Positions 9,166-20,909 of a DNA stretch of 64,000 bases are shown one piece after another. A model generated the notes under the pieces. It made no database searches. It was not told the origin of the DNA and was given only the letters and a program-made list of their open reading frames with translations. A program made the position numbers and the translations under genes. Positions within the stretch are counted from its first letter, which is position 1; each line of letters starts with the position of its first letter. The stretch spans positions 1-64,000 of the forward strand of contig QPMI01000258.1 of assembly GCA_004431415.1 (NCBI GenBank). Direction: 5' to 3'. The DNA is from Cyanophora paradoxa. Lineage: Eukaryota; Glaucocystophyceae; Cyanophorales; Cyanophoraceae.

Positions 9166-12100
9166 ATGAGCCACCTGCAGGCCGCCTCTCAGTCGCTGCG
9201 GGAGTCGGCTGGCACGCCCAGCATGTTTGGCTACGCGCCGTCGGCTCGGAAGCTCGCGCCCGAACAGTCCGTCAACCCTGCCAGTGTTGAATTCGTGCGT
9301 TCGCCGTCCCCTTAGCTCTGCTGCGATCCGGGTTGCGCGGCGTATCTGGCCGATGCTCAAGTCCTGTGGCGGGTGACGCGGACGAAACCGCAGCTGGCCA
9401 AGGAGACGCGCGACAACCCGCCTGGGACGCCTACTTCACCGGAACAGACCATCACCAAGAAACTATTGCAGATCTTGGTGCGCTCTCGCGCTTGGAGCCA
9501 TGGCCAGGAAAGTGGATCCATGTCTGACGTACTCGAAGGCACGGGAGCAAGTAATCTTCAACCTCAGGCAGCTCGAAGGTGTGCCCGGCAACGTGGCGTA
9601 CGCCGCAATGTGCCAGCTGTTGGCGTTACTTCATGGCGCGCAGATGATCTTGCGTTCAATGCGACCGTCCGCCCGGGGAAGGTCGGGCGCTCGGCGCGCT
9701 CGAGCTCAGCCAACGAGGACTTCGCGCCGATCACGCCGCGGAGGGAGCGGCGCTTCCAGATCATGGCGCAGCAGGAGGAGATGGCGACCAACGAGCTCGT
9801 CAGCATGGAGCGCGAGCAGCAGGCCGAGCTCCGCGGCCTCCTCAACGAGATCTTCTACCTGAGGAGGGCCGCCGCCGCCGTCCCCGGCCCCTCCTCCGGG
9901 CAGGAGCGGCGCCCGTCCGGCGAGGTCCAGGGCGAGGAGGCCCCCGGGCCCCTCCCCGGGCCGCTGCCCGATCCCGCCCTGGAGTCGGCGTCTGCGCTGG
10001 CTGCGCGGGTGCGGCCCTCCATACGGCCCGCCGCGCCCGCCAGGCGCAGCGAGCCCCCCCGCGCAGGAACTCTCCGAGCGCCAGCGCCACTGGGACCGCG
10101 CCCGCTCCACCCTGGAGGCCAAGGCACGCCGCGCCGCACAGCCATGCCACCCGCCCTCTCTGACGCTTCCGAGCAAAGATCCGGAGCCTCGAGGTGCAGC
10201 TCTCTTCCGGGGGTGGCCAGGGCGGGGAGGGCGGCTCCAGTGACAGCTGGGAGCGCGAGCGGGCCTCGTTGATCGAGAAGGTGCCTGAGCCGGGGCGCCG
10301 GGGCGCCGGGGCGCCCCTGTGCGCAGCCGGCGAGCGCGTCCCGCCCGCAGATCCGCATCCTGGAGGCGGCGGTCTCGTCGTACCCCACCCCCTCAGCGTC
10401 GGGCTCGGCGACGCCCCAGCAGGGGCCGATGCCGGCGCCGGGGCAGCAGGCGCCGGGGGCGCCGCCTCCGCAGCAGCAGCAGCAGCAGCAGCAGGCGAGC
10501 ACGACGCCATCGAGCCTGGTGGGGGCGGCGCGGGGCGTGCCTTCGCTGGGGGGCCTCCCCTCGCAGGCCGCCTCGATGAACCGGCAGCTCTCGGGCGCCG
10601 CCGCCTCCGTCCCGGGCCTCCAGCTCGCCCCCCTCCAGCAGCACCAGCAGCCGCCTCCGCAGCAGCAGCAGCCGCAGCAGCAGCACGGGCACACGATCCA
10701 CCATCGCGCCGGGGAGCGCGCCAAGGGGGCCCTGCCGAACAGCCGGGTGGGCCTGCCGGACAACTACTCGGGGCTCGTGGTGCTGGTGAAGAGCGTCGAG
10801 GAGCAGAAGGCGGCGGCAGAGGCGGAGCGGGACCGCCTCGAGGCCGCCCTCGCTGACGCCGCCGCCAACACCGCCGCCGTCCGCCCCGCCCCGCCCCGCC
10901 CCGCCCCGCCCCGCCCCGCCCCGCCCCGCCCCGCCCCGCCCCGCCGCTGGGGGCGCTCTGAGCGGCGCGGCAGCTGACGGCGCGATGCGCGGAGCTGGAG
11001 AAGATGCACGTGCGGATGCTCTCGGCAGAGGCGCCCCCGCCGACGCCGGCGGGGGGGCGGGGCGGGGAGGCGGGGGACACGCGCACGGCGGAGGCGCTGC
11101 GGAAGGAGAACGAGGCGCTGCGCTCGGCGATCCGCTCGCTCGAGGGGAAGCTCTTCGTGGCGGACGCGCTGATGAGCGAGCTGGCCAAGGCGAACGCGGA
11201 GGTGGAGCGGCTGGGGTACGTGGTGCGGAGGCACGAGGGGGCGCGGAAGCGGCTGGAGGGGGAGCTCGGCGAGGTCCGCTCCCTCGTGGAGCGCATCGAC
11301 GGCGAGCGCTCCGACCTCGAGGCCCGCGTGCGCCCCGCCTCCCCCCGCCCCGCCCCCGCCACGCCCGGCCCCGCCCTCACCCCACCCCGCCCAGCTCAAG
11401 GCCGCCGAGTCGGCGCTCGGGGCCCCGGCCGGCGGCATCCCGCCCGGCGCAGCCGTCCGCATCGCCGAGCTGGAGACGCGCGTACGTCCGGTGCCCGCGC
11501 GGGGGCCCGCATTGTGCTGAGGGGGGCCCGGCGCCAGCTGCAGGCGGTGCTCGCGGAGAAGGAGGTGGCCCTCGGGCGGGCCGCCGACCGCGCCCCGCCC
11601 GACGCCGCCCTCAAGGCGGCGCTGGCCGAGTCGGAGGGCCTGCGGACGGCGCTGCGGCAGGTGCAGGAGTACGCGCGGCGGGCGGAGGAGGAGCAGGAGC
11701 GGCTGCGGGTGGCGGCGGAGGGCCTGGAGGCGGAGCGGCGGGGGCTGGAGGAGCGGCTGGGGCGGGCGGAGGAGGACCAGGGGGAGGGCCAGCGGGCGCT
11801 CGCGGCGCTCCTCGCCAAGGCGGAGGCCTTGCAGCAGAAGAACGCGACCCTCCACGAGCTCGTCGACTCCCTCCGCGCCCGCGAGGCCGCCCCCGCCTCC
11901 CCCGACGACGACCCTGCCGCCGTCCGCAAGCAGGTCCCCCCCACGGGCCCCGCCTCCACACCCGTTTTCTCTCTCTTTCTCTGACGGGGGCGGGGCCAGC
12001 TGCGGGAGGCGCAGGAGGCGCTGCGGGAGCGGGAGGCGCGGATCGCGTCGCTGGAGGCGGCGGCCGGCGTGGCGCGCGGCTTCCAGGAGCGCCTCGCCAT

Positions 12101-15100
12101 CGTCGAGGGGGAGCTGCGGGCGGCGCGCGCCGCCGGCCCCGCCCTCGAGGCCGACCTCAAGGAGGCCCGCGCCAAGCTCGCCGTCGCCGAGCAGCGCGCC
12201 GCCGACGCCGACGTGCCCCCTCCGCGCCTCCTCTCGCGCACGCCCGCCCGACTCGGGTGCCCCGCAGGCGCGGGCGGGGGCGGGGACGGGAGCGGGGCGG
12301 CCGTGGGAGCGGCGGCGGCGGCGGCGCGGGGGTCGGAGGCGCGGGAGAAGGAGCGCGTGGCGGCTCTGGAGGCGGAGCTGAAGATGGCGTGGGCGGCCGC
12401 CGCCTCGGCCGGCAAGCGCGCCGGCGAGGCCGAGAAGCGCGCCGCCGACGCCGAGGCGCGCGCCGCCGCCCTGCAGTCCTCCCCGCCGGGCGCCAAGGGC
12501 GCCAAAGACCGGGCGGGGGCCCTCGAGAAGGAGCTCAAGGCCGCCCGCGACGCCCTGGCCGCCGCCGAGAAGCGCGCCGCCGACGCCGAGGCGCGCCACT
12601 GTCCACCTTCCGCGCCCCGCCCCCGCTCACACGATGCGCGCAGAGGCGTGCCGCGGCCCCGCGCCAGGCGGCGGCGCCGTCCAAGGAGGCCGCGCTGTCG
12701 GCGGATGCGGCGCCCGGCGCGGCCGCAGCAGTCGCCGCATCCTCCCAAGCAGCGGCCCCCGCTGCCGGCGGGGCGGACAAGGCCCGCGTTGAGGCGCTCG
12801 AGAAGGAGCTGAAGGAGGCGCGGGCGAAGCTGGCGGCGGCGGAGAAGCGGGCCGCAGAGGCGCACGCGAGCGGGACGACGTGGGCGGACGCCCTCGACAA
12901 GGAGCGCCTGCAGTCGCTCGAGGACGAGGTGAAGAGCCTCCGTCCGGCCCTCGCCGCCGCCGAGAAGCGCGCCGCCGAGGCCGAGGCGAGGGCGCCCGCC
13001 CACAAGGGCCACCCCCACGGCCACGAGGGCCGCGGCAAGCACCCCAGCGGCTCGCTCGAGGCCGAGCTCAAGGCGGCCCGCGCCGCGCAGGCCGCCGCCG
13101 AGAAGCGCGCCGACGATGCCGAGGCCCGCGCCGCCTCCGCGGCGCAGGCCGGCGGCGCCGCCGCCGCCGCGGGGGCGTCCGCCGCGGCATCAGCAGGCGG
13201 CGCCAAGGCTTCGGGCGAGAAGCAGCGCGCCGAGACACTCGAGAAGGAGCTGAAGGAGGCGCGGGCGAAGCTGGCGGCTGCGGAGAAGCGGGTCGCGGAG
13301 GCGGAGGCGCGGGCGGGGGCGGAGCAGGCGGCGGGGCGAGCGGCGAAGGCGGAGCAGGAGCGGGCCGAGGCGCTGGAGCGCGAGCTGAAGGCGACCAGGG
13401 CGCGCCTCGCCGAGGCCGACGTGCGCGCCCCGCCCCGCTGCCCGCCCGCCCCGCCGGCCGACCGAGGCGGGGCGCGTTAGGCGCGGGCCGCGTCTCAGGC
13501 GCCCCGCGGCGGGGCGGCGGCGATGGAGGCGGAGCTGCAGGCGGCGCGGGCGGCGGTGGCGGCGGCGGAGCGTCGGGCGGAGGAGGCGGCGGGGCGGGCG
13601 GCGGAGGCGAAGCAGCTCGCGCAGCGGGTGACGGCGCTCGAGGCGGAGCTCAAGGCGACGCAGGGGGCGATCCGCGAGGCGGAGGCGCGCATGGGCGAGC
13701 TCGACGCGGCGGCCGGCGAGGCGCGCGGGGCGCAGGGCGAGGCGGCCCGGCGCGTGGCGGCGCTGGAGGACGAGCTGCGGGCGGCGCGGGAGACGATGCG
13801 CGGGGCCGAGGCGCGGGCGGCGGCGCTGGAGTCGGCCGTGCGGGGCGCCGAGGGCCGCGAGCGCGAGCGCCTCGCGCTGGTCGAGGCGGAGCTGCGCGGC
13901 GCCCGCTCCGCCCTCGCCGCCGCCGAGAAGCGCGCCGGCGAGGCCGAGGCGCGCGCCGCGGAGGCCAAGGCGCAGGGGCGGCGAAGGAGGAGGCGGCGGC
14001 GGCGCAGGAGGCGAAGGCGCAGGCGGCGCGGGCGGCGGCGGCGGCGGCCGAGCGCAAGGCCGGCGAGGCCGAGGCCCGCGCCAAGGAGGCCGAGGCCAAG
14101 CTGCTCGCCCGCGTGCGCCCCTCCCCGCCCCGCCCCGCCCCCGCCCCGCCCGGCGAGCGGCTCGCAGACGTCGGAGCTTGCGATGGAGCGGCAGCGGGCG
14201 AAGGAGGCGCAGGGGGCCACCCCCCGCCCCGACGAGACGTGCGCCTCCCCTCGCCCCCCCTCGAGGGCCCCGCCGGCCCGAGCGCCCCGCGCGCAGGCGC
14301 CAGTCCAACGAGTTCCTCGAGGCCGCCCGGCGCGAGATCGTGCGCAGGCCCCCGCCCCGCCCCGCCCCGCCTCCGGGCGTGCGAGCGAGGGGCCGTGCGA
14401 GCAGACGGAGGGGCGGCTGGAGCGGGAGTCGCTGCTGGTGCGGCTCTCGCAGGCAGCGGTGGGCGAGGCGGCGCTCCAGCGCGAGGTCGACCGCCTCGCC
14501 GCCCTCGTCCGCTCCCTCCAGGGCGCCCCGCCGCCCCCGCCGAGGGCCCCGAGAGCTTCGACGCCCTCCGCGCCGCCCTCGCCGCCTCGGCCCGCGACGC
14601 CGACGACGCCACCTGGCTCTCCGGCCCGCCCCGCCCCCGCCCCGCCCGCCCGCCCCTCGCCCTGACGCCCCGCCCCGCAGGCTCCGTCGACGCGCCCCGG
14701 CTCTCGACGGGCAGCACGAGCGTCTCCGCCACCGCCCGCGGCATCGCCTCCGCCGCCGCCGCCGCTGCCGGCGCCGCAGCCGCAGCGGGGGTCACCCGCC
14801 CTCCGCCTCCGGCTCGGGCGCCGGCGCCGGCCCCTCGGGGCGAGCGCGGCGGCCTCCTCGGGGACGCAGACGCCGGCCGGGGCGCAGACGCCGCCGGCGA
14901 GCGGGAAGAAGGGGGCCGGCAAGGCGGGGGCGGGCACGGCGAGCAAGCTGCGGACGCCGGCGGCGGGGCGCGGGGCGCGCTCGACGGAGCCGCCGTCGCC
15001 CTCGAGCACCGTCGTGGGGCACGGGGCGGCCCCCGCGCCGCTGGCGCGCAAGCTGCACGGCTCCTCGTACGGGGGCGAGGCGGCCGAGGGGCGGCTGGAG

Positions 15101-15713
15101 CAGGCGGAGCAGGAGATCGCGGAGCTGCGGCAGCAGCTCGCGTCGACGGCGCGGCACCGCGAGTCGGCCGCCTCCTCCTCGGCGGCCTCCGACTCGGAGG
15201 TGGCGAACCTGCGGGCGCGCGTCAAGCAGCTGACCAGCGAGCACTCGAACCTGCTCAACCAGCTCGACATGGCCCGCCGCGCGCGCGTCGACGCCGAGCG
15301 GCGCGAGGCCGAGGAGCGGGCGAAGGCGGCGCGGGAGGCGGAGCGGCTCCAGCAGGAGCTCGAGGGGGCGCGCAAGGGGAACGAGGGGCAGCTCGCAGAG
15401 GCCCGCCGCCGCGCCGACGAGGTCGCCGCCAGCGTCAAGGCGAGCGCCCCGCGCCCCTGCGCCGCCTCTTCGCGTCGCTGGGCCCGAGCGGGGCGGCGCA
15501 GGGGAAGGAGACGGAGCTCGCGGCGGCGCTCTGGCGCCTGCAGGAGGCCGAGCGGGAGAACAGGGAGCTGCGCGAGAAGCTGGAGGCCGTCACGGTGCCG
15601 CCCTCCGCCCGCCCCGCCCCGCCCGGCAGAGCCAACGCTGAGCCCCTCGGCAGAAAGAGAGGGACGCTCTGCTGGAGAAGGTGGCGGAGCTCGAGAAGGC
15701 AGCCAAGAAGTAG
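9166..15713 (+). CDS. Very long repetitive coiled-coil protein
   Basis: Likely structural (cytoskeletal, ciliary, Golgi or centrosomal), inferred from architecture only. The N-terminus MSHLQAASQSLRESAG leads to SKAREQVIFNLRQLEG and QQEEMATNELVSMEREQQAE, then a Ser/Pro/Gln-rich part with two polyglutamine tracts (about 10465-10500 and 10655-10685). From about 10780 to 15700 the protein is almost pure coiled coil, with about nine imperfect copies of a unit like LEKELKEARAKLAAAEKRA-AEAEARA (around 12146, 12363, 12519, 12790, 13052, 13238, 13521, 13879). Later parts read LRQQLASTARHRES, LRARVKQLTSEHSNLLNQL and the end LLEKVAELEKAAKK. The 9300-9700 exons and several frame changes in the repeats could not be resolved. 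No motor or other catalytic domain was seen. Confidence 0.75.
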
Positions 15714-15804
15714 GCGGCCGGTCGCTGCCTTCTATTCTTTCCTGCAGACAGCAAAGTAGAAGAGGAAGAAAGGCGCATGCAGCAGCATACTAAGCAGGCT
15801 GCAG

Positions 15805-16250
15805 ACGACTACGAGCACGCTCCCCCTGCCGCGCAAAAGCACGCAGCGTCGAGCGCTAGCGCCGGTCGCTCCGGGATCCTCCGGAAGAGCCTGGCGGCGG
15901 CGGAGAAAAAGATTCCCTCGCCGGGACTTGAACCCGGGTCTACGCGGTGAGAGCGCGTTATCCTAACCAGCTAGACTACGAGGGATGGGAACATCGTGAT
16001 CCACTGAGCAATCGCATGCGGACCGCCTCCTCAGCGGATCGGAGCTCGACACCCGCGGCCGCGCGCTGGAGCCTGGGGCGGCGCGCTTGCGTCGGTGCGC
16101 ACGCGATATCGAGGTTCCGCCAAAGCGGCCGAATACGATCCCTTCCGCGTACACCGGCGCTCAAGCGCGCTGACGCCAGCGTACCCGCCGGGCGATCGTC
16201 TTCCAGTCGCCCGCGATGGAGCGCGTCGTAAAGGGCACTCGGGTGCATCT
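15805..16250. repeat. Duplicated tRNA/promoter cassette, copy 1
   Basis: About 450 bp are nearly identical to 21456-21976, from ACGACTACGAGCACGCTCCC through the tRNA-Glu gene to ATGGAGCGCGTCG. Visible differences include a 6-nt AGGCCT absent here, GATGGGAAC versus GATGAGAAC, and a ~73-bp segment present only in copy 2. This copy ends about 45 bp before the Dus1 start codon. Confidence 0.9.
15914..15985 (-). tRNA. tRNA-Glu (anticodon CTC), copy 1
   Basis: 72 nt, read on the minus strand. The acceptor stem TCCCTCG pairs with CGAGGGA, the D-arm begins TAGTCTAGCTGG (A box), the anticodon stem-loop is ACGCG-CTCTCAC-CGCGT with CTC in the middle, and the T-arm carries GGTTCAAGTCC (B box). CCA is not encoded, as usual in eukaryotes. 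No intron. It lies in a cassette duplicated at 21571-21642. Confidence 0.96.
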
Positions 16251-16296
16251 GCTTAGCTAACCTCCTGCGCGCACAACCGCCGGCGCCGGCCGCGGC
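15986..16296. promoter_or_regulatory. Upstream region of Dus1 within the duplicated cassette
   Basis: 311 bp between the tRNA and the Dus1 start. Most of it is shared with the region upstream of RagA, so the two genes appear to use copies of the same upstream DNA. No named motif was identified. Confidence 0.4.
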
Positions 16297-17714
16297 ATGG
16301 CCATATCGGACCCTTGGGATCACTGGCGGGCGCTCGGGGCGCCACGCTGGGTCGCCGCGCCTATGATTGACGGGAGTGAGCTCGCGTTCCGCATGCTGGT
16401 GCGCGAGCATGGCGCCGTCGGCCTGTGCGCACCCCCGCCGCTCAGCCACCGCGCTCGAGCCAACCGCGCGGGGACAGGGCGTGGTCGCCGATGTTGCATG
16501 CGGATGCCTACCTCAACGACCCCGCCTACTGCGCGGAGATCTTCACCTCGTGCGCGGCCGACACGCCGCTCGTGGTGCAGCTTGGCGGCTCGGACGCGGA
16601 GACGATGGCGCGGGCGGCGCAAGCGGCGCTCGCCGTCGCACCGCACGCCGCCGCCGTCGACATCAACCTCGGCTGCCCGCAGGACGTTGCAAAGCGCGGC
16701 GGCTACGGCGTGAGCCGCCCGCCCTCGCCAGCTTTCCTTGCCGTCCTGACAGGTTCCGTCCGTGGTCAGGCGTTCCTCTGCGACCGGCCAGAGGCGGTGC
16801 GGGGCGTCGTGCGGGCACTGCGGGCGGCGGTGGCGGTGCCCGTCTGGGCCAAGATGCGCCTCCTGGGCGGCCCGCTCGCCCGCACGCTGGAGTTCGCGCG
16901 CATGCTCGAGGCCGAGGGCGTCGGGCTGCTCACGGTGCACGGGCGCACGCGGCACCAGTTCGGGCACGCGGCCGGCGAGGCCGACTGGGCCGCCGTGCGG
17001 GCGGTGCGGGAGGCGGTGGGCATCCCCGTGGTCGCGAACGGCTCCGTGGCCTCGGCGGAGGCGGCGGAGCGGTGCCTGCGGGAGACGGGCGCGGCGGCCG
17101 CCATGTCCGCCGAGGCCCTCCTCTACGACCCCTTCCTCTTCGCCCGCGCCCCCGCCCCGGGCGCCCCCGCCGCCCCGGGCCGGCCCCTCCCCTCCACCCC
17201 GCTCGAGTCCTCCCTCCGTGCGCCCCGCCGGCGGCCTGTAGATCTGCAGCTGCGCTCGGGCCTCTGGCCGACTCGGGGGGCAACGGGGGCAGTGTACCTG
17301 GAGTACGCGGGGCGCTACGGGGCGAGCGTGGCGTACGCGCGCTCCCACGTCGCCCGCCTCTGGGGGCACAGGTCGCCCCCGCCCCCGCTGCCCAGCCCTC
17401 CCCAGAGCGACGCGCCGGCAGGAACCCGAAGAAGGCGCGGCCGAACCCCGTCTGGATGGGGCCCTTCTGGTTCACGTGCGCGCGCCCCCCGCTCGCCCGG
17501 GCACGCGGGTGCGAGCGAGGGGCGGGGCAGGCGGCAGAGCGCGTGGGGGGCCCTCGGGGCGGCGGCCTCGCTGGCGGAGATGCGAACCCTCGTCGAGACC
17601 CTCCCCTCCCTAGCCCCCGAGCTCGCCACGGCCCCGCCCGCCCACGCGAACGACCCCGGCACCCACCCCGACCCCGCAGCCCCGGCAGACAGAGCTGCGA
17701 GCCCCCTCTCTTGA
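16297..17714 (+). CDS. DUS1: tRNA-dihydrouridine synthase (Dus1-like)
   Basis: FMN enzyme that reduces uridines of the tRNA D-loop (positions 16/17 in the Dus1 class). Exon 1 MAISDPWDHWRALGAP, VAAPMIDGSELAFRMLVR carries the FMN-binding APM motif. After a C-rich intron come SPMLHADAYLNDPAYC, VVQLGGSDAETMARAA, the active-site cysteine in DINLGCPQDVAKRGGYG, VPVWAKMRLL, GLLTVHGRTRHQ and IPVVANGSVASAEAAERC, with MSAEALLYDPFLF, as expected for Dus1. The C-terminal helical part (EYAGRYGASVAYARSHVARL) follows a low-complexity intron region, and the last exon ends DRAASPLS. The border of exons 1 and 2 is uncertain. It stands convergent to GrpE with only 58 bp between the stops. Confidence 0.9.
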
Positions 17715-17772
17715 AACAACGGGCTCGTGGCTCCTGCCCGCCGGCGCGGGGCGGGCGTGCGGGGCGCGCCGC

Positions 17773-18715
17773 CTAAGAGCGCTTCTTGACGACGCCGACC
17801 TTGGCCGGGCGGATGCAGCGCTCGTTGAGGACGTAGCCGGGCTTGTCCACGTGCGCCACCGTGCCCGGCTCCTTCGTCGGGTCGTCCACCTGCGCCGCCG
17901 CGTGAGCCGCCGGGCGGGCGCGGCGGGGGCCTGGGGGCGCGCGCCTCGAAGAGGGCGTCGTGGAGGTTGGGGTCGAACTTCTGCCCCATGGGGTCCACGC
18001 GGCTAAGGCCGACGGCCGCGAAGGCTTTGAGCAGCTCCTTCTCCGTCGCCTGTACCCCGAAGTACAGGTTCTTCAGGTACGCGTCGGCGTCCGAGCCGCG
18101 CTGCCGGCGGCGTCAGGGAGGCGGGGGAGGGGGGCGGGGGCGGGGTGGCGGGGGCGGGGCGCCTTCTCCTCGGGGACGGCGTTGAGGGCCATGCCGAGGT
18201 AGTCGGCGACGTCGAGGAGGGACTTGGCGAAGCCCTGCACGCCGAACTTGCGCGCGTTCTCCACGTCCACCTGCGCTCGCCTCCGCACGTTCTCCATCTC
18301 CGCCAGCGACCGCAGCAGCTTGTCCTGCCCCGCCCGTCGGCCCCAGCCTCTCCCGAAGGACGCCCCGCGCGGCCGCCCCGCGCACCTGCAGCTCGGTGGC
18401 CTTGGCGGCCATGTCCCGCAGGCCGTCCAGCTCCTTGATTTCCACCACGCACTGCCCGGGGCCCGCCTGCGCCCCCGTGTCGGCCCTCGGTCTCGTGCAG
18501 CCAGCGGGGCGCTCACCCGCGTCCCCTCGTCGCCGCGGTCCTCGGGTTTCGCTGGAATCTCGGTTGGGTGCTCGCCCGCCTTCTTGGCCTCCTCCGCGAG
18601 CGCCGGCCGCGACGCCGTGAGCGCGCGTACTGTCAAATGTGCGTGTGGCGTCGCGATCTTCGCCGCCTGCGCCGCTCATGAGGGTCGGCGAACAGGCACA
18701 ACGCTTTGCGACCAC
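17773..18715 (-). CDS. GrpE nucleotide-exchange factor
   Basis: Co-chaperone that releases ADP from organellar Hsp70. Coiled-coil exon: VVEIKELDGLRDMAAKATE, LLRSLAEMENVRRRAQVD, VENARKFGVQGFAKSLLDV, ADYLGMALNAVPEE. C-terminal beta domain: DADAYLKNLYFGVQATEK, LLKAFAAVGLSRVDPMGQKF, DPNLHDALFE, AHVDKPGYVLNERCIRPAKV, GVVKKRS. This is the complete GrpE core. The N-terminal exon is ambiguous: starts at 18715 (MVAKRCAC), 18679 (MSGAGGED) or 18636 (MTVRALTA) are possible, leading to an acidic KKAGEHPTEIPAKPEDRGD linker. A mitochondrial or plastid presequence is expected but cannot be chosen. Introns are C-rich. Confidence 0.92.
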
Positions 18716-19124
18716 GGCCTAGAGCGCGTGCGAGGGGCCCGAACCTGCTGCTGCAGGGTGTTCCTAGGCCCCAGTGACCTCGATGCGCTCGCGATCCCGC
18801 GCCTGAACGCCAGCATTTTGACCTAAACCAAGCGGCGCGCGTAGCGCGATTCGTGGGCTCGGGGACAAGAAAGAACTATGCCATTTGGATGCAAGAAACG
18901 CACTTGTGGCTAAGAAGACGGTCGGATCGCTCGCTGGCGTGTGAAAGGTCCGCTCCCGGGTACTCTGTGTCGAGAGCCGGGTACCTACCTCTACTCGCGG
19001 CCTCGGCTCGCCCCTTTTCGCAGCGGCCCCGGCAAGGGCTCATGTCCCAGTAGAGACCTCTCAGCTTCGTCGAGTAGAGTTCGAGACCTCTCAGCTCAGC
19101 CTGCATCAAAGTTCAGCGTAGAAG
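18716..19124. promoter_or_regulatory. Divergent promoter region GrpE / DDX6
   Basis: 409 bp of distinctly lower GC between two divergent housekeeping genes. It contains a direct repeat of GAGACCTCTCAGCT (near 19052 and 19083, about 30 bp apart), which could be paired regulatory sites. No TATA box was recognised. Confidence 0.5.
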
Positions 19125-20909
19125 ATGGCGCACCCGACGGACGGCCTATCGTACGTGGCCATCGTGGCCGCCCACGCCCGTATTCGCGAAAGCAACGTCT
19201 CTGATTGTTTCGTGTCGTTCGTTTCGCCCCCTTGCCTCCCTGAAGCGGCCTCGAGGAGGACTGGAAGAAGAAACTCCACCTGCCGCCGCCGGACCAGCGC
19301 ATCAAGACGGAGGTGAGCGATTTCATCCAATCACACACGCCTCGGCGTCCCTTCGGGGGTTCCCGCGCATTGGCTCACCTGCTGCCGTGCAGGATGTCAC
19401 CGCCACCAAGGGCAACGAGTTTGAGGACTACGCCCTGAAGCGGGAGCTCCTTATGGGCATTTTCGAGAAGGGCTTCGAGCGCCCGTCGCCCATCCAGGAG
19501 GAAAGCATCCCCTACGCTCTGGCTGGCAAGGACATTCTGGCTCGCGCCAAGAACGGGACTGGCAAGACTGCCGCCTTCATCATTCCCTGCCTTGAGAAGT
19601 GCGACACCTCGAAGAACTGCATCCAGTGTTCGTCCTTCTCACCCCGATGCTTGGCTGCGCGTTTCGAACCTGCGACTGACTTTCGATCGTTCCGCAGCTC
19701 TCATTCTTGTGCCCACTCGTGAGCTTGCTCTTCAGACCTCCCAGGTTTGCAAGGAGGTCGGCAAGCATTTGCGTGTGGAGGTCATGGTGACCACTGGCGG
19801 CACCAGCCTCAAGGATGACATTATGCGTCTGTACAACACGGTCCACATTATCGTTGCGACGCCTGGGCGCGTCCTGGACCTTGCCAACAAGCGTGTCTGC
19901 GATCTGTCGAAGTGCACGACGATCGTCATGGACGAGGTTCGTCGTTCTCTGCTTTAGATTTGGTTTTCCACGTCGCCTATGCTGAATCACGCTGCTGCAG
20001 GCCGACAAGCTTCTGTCGCCGGAGTTCCAGCCTCTCGTCGAGGAGCTCCTCGCGCATCTGCCGAAGGAGCGTCAGATCCTCCTCTACTCCGCGACCTTCC
20101 CCGTCACCGTCAAGTCCTTCCGCGACCGCTTCCTCCGCGACCCCCACGAAATCAACCTTATGGACGAGCTCACCCTCAAGGGCATCACCCAGGTTCGCGC
20201 TGGGATCGCAGTCAGTCGCCGGAAGGCCTGCTCACCGTCTCGCGCAGTATTATGCCTTCGTTGAGGAGCGCCAGAAGGTTCACTGCCTCAACACCCTGTT
20301 CTCCAAGCTCCAGATCAACCAGTCCATCATCTTCTGTAACTCCGTCAACCGTGTCGAGCTCCTCGCCAAGAAGATCACCGAGCTCGGCTACTCGTGCGCC
20401 CCCGCGGCCCCCGCGGCTCGCGCACCGCTGACCCTTCCGGTCCCGCGCAGCTGCTTCTACATCCATGCGAAGATGCTCCAGTCGCATCGCAACCGCGTCT
20501 TCCACGACTTCCGCAATGGCGCCTGCCGTAACCTCGTCTCCTCTGGTGCGCGCCCGGTCGCCGGCTTGATGAGCGTGCAGTGCAAGCATACGCCGACGCG
20601 CCGCGGCAGACCTCTTCACTCGCGGCATCGACATCCAGGCCGTGAACGTCGTCATCAACTTTGACTTTCCCAAGGCGCGCGCCGCCCGCCGGCGCCCGCC
20701 CCCCTCGCCGCGCCTGACGCGGGGCGGGGCAGAACTCGGAGACGTACCTGCACCGCATCGGGCGGTCGGGCCGCTTCGGGCACCTGGGTCTCGCGATCAA
20801 CCTCATCACGTACGAGGACCGCTTCAACCTCTTCAAGATCGAGCAGGAGCTGGGCACGGAGATCAAGCCCATCCCGCCCGTCATCGAGAAATCCCTCTAC
20901 GTCGCCTGA
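19125..20909 (+). CDS. DHH1: DEAD-box RNA helicase DDX6/Dhh1/Me31B
   Basis: ATP-dependent RNA helicase of P-bodies that represses translation and promotes mRNA decapping. All motifs are present: [15 protein letters not shown] (Q), AKNGTGKT (I), VPTRELALQ (Ia), VATPGR (Ib), DEAD (II, split by an intron after DE), LLYSATFP (III), [16 protein letters not shown] (IV), [20 protein letters not shown] (V), [15 protein letters not shown] (VI). The diagnostic Dhh1 N-terminus [20 protein letters not shown] and C-terminus [32 protein letters not shown] are seen. Exon 1 is [10 protein letters not shown], spliced with GTGGCC...CTCGAG. Most introns here use GT, but the one at 20675-20732 after FDFPK uses GC. 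The protein is compact, without the Gln/Pro-rich tails some orthologues have. Confidence 0.97.

Noticed and set aside
10985..13480. Plus-strand frame of about 830 codons rich in Gly/Arg
   Set aside because: Mostly a shifted frame of the coiled-coil gene; only parts (from about 12750) coincide with the true frame.
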